From Rhizobium sp. NZLR1 (GTDB lineage Bacteria > Pseudomonadota > Alphaproteobacteria > Rhizobiales > Rhizobiaceae): a DNA stretch of 64,000 bases. The stretch is taken from positions 428,935 through 492,934 of the forward strand of contig NZ_CP071634.1 of the NCBI RefSeq assembly GCF_017357385.1. Reading direction: 5' to 3'. This document shows positions 60,958-64,000 of this stretch, piece after piece. Positions within the stretch are counted from its first letter, which is position 1. Each line of letters begins with the position of its first letter. Under the pieces are notes generated by a model that saw nothing but the letters and a program-made list of their open reading frames with translations, was not told the origin of the DNA and did not search any database. The position numbers and the translations under genes were made by a program.

Positions 60958-61586
60958 AGGCCCGGCCTCGCCAATGCATTGATGGCGGCTGCCGTCATGG
61001 CGCTGCCACCGAGCCGGCCGCGCACGATGGCAAAGGGTACGCCGTAGGAATTCTCCGCCAGCGCATCCTTCGATTCCGCCGCGCCGACAAAGCCGACAGG
61101 CATGCCGAGAATTGCTGCGGGTTTCGGAGCGCCGTCGCGCAGGAGTTCGAGCAGATGAAACAGCGCGGTCGGGGCATTGCCGATCGCCACGACGCTTCCG
61201 CCGAGCCGATCGAGCCAGAGATGCATGGCGGCGGCCGATCGCGTATTGCCGGTCTCGCGCGCAAGTTCCGGGGTGGCGGGATCGCGCAGCGTGCAGATCA
61301 CCTCGTTCAGCGCCGGCAACCGCGCCCGGGTCACGCCCTGGGATACCATTTCCGCGTCGCAGAAGATTGGCGCCCCGCCCTTCAGCGCGTCGCGCGCGGC
61401 ACTGACGAGATCGGCGGAGAACAGGAAATGTTCGGCCGCCTCGACCAGCCCGCAGGCATGGATCATGCGCACGGCAATTTCGGCCTGATCTTCGGTGAAG
61501 CGCGAAAGATCGGCTTCGGCGCGGATGATCGCAAAGGAACGCTCGTAGATCGCGTCGCCGCTGCGGATATAATCGTAGTCTAGCAT
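60954..61586 (-). CDS. cobH: Precorrin-8X methylmutase
   Basis: 210 residues from the ATG at 61586, two bases after the cobG stop. IYERSFAIIRAEADLSRFTE, MIHACGL with the catalytic His, IFCDAEMVSQGVTR, GNAPTALFHLLELL. Moves the C11 methyl to C12, giving hydrogenobyrinate. Confidence 0.96.
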   Translation of the reverse strand: MLDYDYIRSGDAIYERSFAIIRAEADLSRFTEDQAEIAVRMIHACGLVEAAEHFLFSADLVSAARDALKGGAPIFCDAEMVSQGVTRARLPALNEVICTLRDPATPELARETGNTRSAAAMHLWLDRLGGSVVAIGNAPTALFHLLELLRDGAPKPAAILGMPVGFVGAAESKDALAENSYGVPFAIVRGRLGGSAMTAAAINALARPGL

Positions 61587-61588
61587 TC

Positions 61589-62971
61589 CTATTCCTGTCG
61601 CAGCGCCTTCGAAACACCGGTTGCGCCAAGCCGTGTAAGGCAGGCAGCAGCCGATTCGCCAGCGCCTCTGTTGTCTTCGATGGACCGGGCGAGCCTCTCT
61701 ATAGCGAAATCGATCCGACCGCCAGCGATCCGTTCGTCCGGCCGATCCGCCGCCAACCCGTTGAGGATCAGGTCGTAACCTGCCGCCGAACCCGTCAGGG
61801 TCAGCGCCGGCCGCGCATGAGCGCAACCCTTGGCACAGCCGGACAGATGCAGCATCAGCGAACCGTCGAAAAGGCCCGGTGCTGCGGCAAGGATGCGGCG
61901 CGCCAGACTTCTGGTCTCGTAGAAGGCGGAGCCGCAGGCGCCGGCCCCGGCGCAGGCGGCGATGTGCTCGCTGTTGTCGCCGGGCTGCGCGCTGAAACCA
62001 CGGCCGGCTGCGGCGATCTGCATAGCCGGCACTGTATCTGCCGGCAGGCCGATGAAAAAGAAACCGCGACCGGGCGTCAGCCGGATGGCCGTTGCACCAT
62101 GGGCGTCGGCGAGATCGAGCAGAGCGATCAGATCCGACGCTCGCATCTGTCCGAATTCCGGCCGGACGCCGAGCACGATTTTGCCGTCCGCAAGCCGATG
62201 CGGGCCCGGAAACGGTATGCTTGCCGCCCGCGACGGAATGAAGCGGATGTTATCCATAGCCGGAAAACGCGCCCGCAGAAGCGCCGGGTCGATATCCCTT
62301 GCCCGCCTGCCCTGCCCGAGGGCTGCCAGCACGCTCAGAACCTCGCCGACGGCTGATACCGCCGTCTCGGCTGGACCGATTGCCACCGGCATTGCTGTCT
62401 CACCATCGCCATTGATCGCGACAAGCCAATCTGCGTCGGATTGCGCGACGATGCGGATATCGGCGGAAAGTGCCGACAGCCCGAAGGCTCCGCCGCCGTC
62501 GACGACGATCGACAGCTTCGGCGCGAGCCGCGGCGAGGTGATGAGATCGTGGAGCGTGCTGCGCAAGGCCATTTCCATTGCTGCCGGGTCGTTTTTCTCT
62601 TCCGGGTCGATACCATGCAGCGGCGAGATCTCGATCGCCGGCCCGTCCGGCACGGTGATCCCGGCGGCATCGATATCGGCAGCAAGCTGTCCGACGGTCT
62701 CGGCCAGCAGTCCGCGGATCTGCAGATTGCCGCGCGCGGTGATCTCGAGGATGCCGTTTCCATGTGCCGCGGCCGAGCGAGCAAGTCCGGCGAATTGCGC
62801 CAACGTCAGCGCGCCGCCGGCCGGCCGCAGCCGCACCAGCAGGCCGTCGCCGGTCGGCATAGGCGCTGCCAGGGCGGGGCAGGCGCCGCGCCTGCGCATC
62901 GCCACCGCCGGGCGGCCGTGCAGATCCGCTTTACCTGTTCTGTCGATCGCCGTTTCGGCCTCAATGCTCAT
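61589..62971 (-). CDS. cobG: Precorrin-3B synthase
   Basis: 460 residues from the ATG at 62971. Nitrite/sulfite reductase-like halves; the four cluster cysteines lie in ACAGAGACGSAFYETR and LSGCAKGCAHARPALTL. N-terminal ferredoxin-like half with GLLVRLRPAGGALTLAQF. Uses O2 to make precorrin-3B, marking the aerobic cobalamin route. Confidence 0.95.
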   Translation of the reverse strand: MSIEAETAIDRTGKADLHGRPAVAMRRRGACPALAAPMPTGDGLLVRLRPAGGALTLAQFAGLARSAAAHGNGILEITARGNLQIRGLLAETVGQLAADIDAAGITVPDGPAIEISPLHGIDPEEKNDPAAMEMALRSTLHDLITSPRLAPKLSIVVDGGGAFGLSALSADIRIVAQSDADWLVAINGDGETAMPVAIGPAETAVSAVGEVLSVLAALGQGRRARDIDPALLRARFPAMDNIRFIPSRAASIPFPGPHRLADGKIVLGVRPEFGQMRASDLIALLDLADAHGATAIRLTPGRGFFFIGLPADTVPAMQIAAAGRGFSAQPGDNSEHIAACAGAGACGSAFYETRSLARRILAAAPGLFDGSLMLHLSGCAKGCAHARPALTLTGSAAGYDLILNGLAADRPDERIAGGRIDFAIERLARSIEDNRGAGESAAACLTRLGATGVSKALRQE

Positions 62972-63042
62972 TCCTGATCCTCTGACCATTTCTTACATGA
63001 TCGCAGCCGGCCCGGCAAAACATGTGGAAAAGGTCCGGCCAG

Positions 63043-63822
63043 CTATTCCTCGAAATCCCGTCCTTTGCGCAGCAGATAGATATCCATGATCCAGCCGTGC
63101 CTTTGCCTGGCCTCGGCGCGGAGCGCCAGAATCTCCGTGGCGATATCCCCAAGCCGTCCCGATCTGACGATCTCGTCCTTGGTGCCGAGATAGGCGCCCC
63201 AGAAGATTTCGGCGTCGGCTTCGTCGATCTTTGCAAAAGCCTGTTCGCCGTCGAGCATGACGATCGTGCTGTCGGTCAAAAGCCCGTCATGCGCCAGCCT
63301 GCGCCCAGTGGTGATCTCGATCGGCTTGCCGACAAGGTTGACCGGAATTTTGTGGCTGGCCGCCAAGGCCTGAATGCTGGTGATGCCGGGAATAACGCCG
63401 TAATCGAAATCCAGACCGGTTTCCTGCCGCACGCGTTCGATGATGCGGATCGTGCTGTCGTAGAGGCTGGGATCACCCCAGACGAGAAAAGCGCCGCCGC
63501 CGTCTTCCGGCAGGCCGGAGATCAGCTCCCTATAGATGCGGGCGATCTCACCGTGCCAGGCATCGACGCTTTGCGGATAGGTTCTGTCTGCCGTCTGCCT
63601 CTGCGGCACCGCGAATTCGCAAATCCTGGTGTCTGGCCGCGTGATATATCGTTCGCAGATCTCGCGGCGGATCTCGGCAAGCTCTTCCTTGCCAGTCCCT
63701 TTGACCGGCAAGAAGACCACATCGGCGGCGTTCATCGCGTTGATCGCCTGTATGGTGACGTGCTCCGGATTGCCTGTGCCGATGCCGATGATATGGATGT
63801 GCTTCAAGCCGATAGTCCCCAT
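63043..63822 (-). CDS. cobF: Precorrin-6A synthase (deacetylating)
   Basis: 259 residues. IHIIGIGTGNPEHVTIQAIN, FLVWGDPSLYDSTIRIIERV, YGVIPGITSIQALAASHKIP, WIMDIYLLRKGRDF. C1 methylation and deacetylation of precorrin-5. First gene of the minus-strand cob group, 71 bp before cobG. CobF occurs only in the aerobic pathway. Confidence 0.95.
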   Translation of the reverse strand: MGTIGLKHIHIIGIGTGNPEHVTIQAINAMNAADVVFLPVKGTGKEELAEIRREICERYITRPDTRICEFAVPQRQTADRTYPQSVDAWHGEIARIYRELISGLPEDGGGAFLVWGDPSLYDSTIRIIERVRQETGLDFDYGVIPGITSIQALAASHKIPVNLVGKPIEITTGRRLAHDGLLTDSTIVMLDGEQAFAKIDEADAEIFWGAYLGTKDEIVRSGRLGDIATEILALRAEARQRHGWIMDIYLLRKGRDFEE

Positions 63823-64000
63823 GAGTCCCGGCGGTCTTGCCGAAAAAGCCGGTGCTCCGCAAGGGCGATGGCAGAGAGTTGGCCGCGGCCAACCGGGCCG
63901 AAACGGCTTCTCCGCCCCTATTGTTGCCGCAAATTGCGAATCGTGTCACCTTCAATACGCTTTTTGACGCTATGTTGACGAAAAAGCGCATCGAAAAGGA
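63823..64000. other. Region upstream of cobF
   Basis: 178 bp to the window edge, probably the cob promoter and leader. I find no convincing B12-box or other conserved cobalamin riboswitch core in the minus-strand transcript within this stretch; a riboswitch could lie beyond the edge. Short frames here look non-coding. Confidence 0.45.

Noticed and set aside
63823..64000. Cobalamin riboswitch before cobF
   Set aside because: No recognisable B12-box or conserved core in the minus-strand leader within the window.
1..64000. CRISPR array, tRNA, rRNA or replication origin
   Set aside because: No regularly spaced repeats, cloverleaf or ribosomal sequence and no rep genes or iterons were seen.

Overview
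The window looks like chromosome or a large replicon of a fast-growing Rhizobium (R. leguminosarum/etli type). Four things suggest this: high GC, a complete run of aerobic corrin-ring genes (cobF-cobM), nadABC with a NadQ-type regulator and palindromic operator, and a MocDEF-like rhizopine-type oxygenase set. Two copies of a RIME1-like two-hairpin rhizobial repeat support it further. No rRNA, tRNA, CRISPR array or intact transposon was seen; the only mobile trace is a scrap of an IS66 transposase.

Layout. 1-6.5 kb: a caspase-like peptidase with a C-terminal DUF4384-like region (cut by the window edge), a DUF4384/OmpA-like protein, two small unknowns and a secreted NlpC/P60-like protein. 6.7-29.7 kb: an aromatic catabolic island of three transcription units on the minus strand. 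Unit C (8375-6764) is a hydroquinone-type extradiol dioxygenase plus an esterase, with a divergent LysR gene. Unit A (18935-9602) holds two hydroxyquinol 1,2-dioxygenases, maleylacetate reductase, a TfdB-like FAD hydroxylase and a complete Liv-type ABC importer, again with a divergent LysR gene. Unit B (29395-20003) holds a second Liv-type importer, two dehydrogenases, an alpha/beta hydrolase and a two-component flavin hydroxylase. Unit B keeps the same LysR-type promoter but has an IS66 scrap where the regulator should be. Together the units describe uptake of (poly)phenols, hydroxylation to hydroxyquinol or hydroquinone, ring cleavage and reduction to 3-oxoadipate.

29.8-34.3 kb: a second caspase-like gene (with Sel1 repeats), an S74-type auto-processing protein and a membrane methyltransferase-like protein, in one operon. 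34.5-38.8 kb: L-fucose/L-fuconate catabolism (fuconate dehydratase, SDR, IclR regulator, lactonase) with a RIME1-like element and a palindromic operator candidate. 39-44 kb: an XRE regulator and, most notably, a compact locus of a SARP/TPR regulator, a previously uncalled 47-residue peptide, a YcaO and a TfuA. This has the logic of a thioamide-forming RiPP pathway, and a RIME1-like repeat is inserted in frame near the start of the YcaO gene.

44-56.7 kb: a GlxA-type regulator with an isochorismatase-like hydrolase, a VOC protein, nadCBA with nadQ, a panB homologue, and a MocF/MocE/MocD-like ferredoxin-dependent oxygenase. Divergent from the oxygenase are a LacI-type regulator and an IolI-like inosose isomerase; three copies of one TGAT-N7/8-ATCA motif tie the regulator to both transcription units. 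56.7-64 kb: cobM, cobL, cobJ, cobI, cobH, cobG and cobF on the minus strand, with cobK on the plus strand sharing overlapping start codons with cobL.
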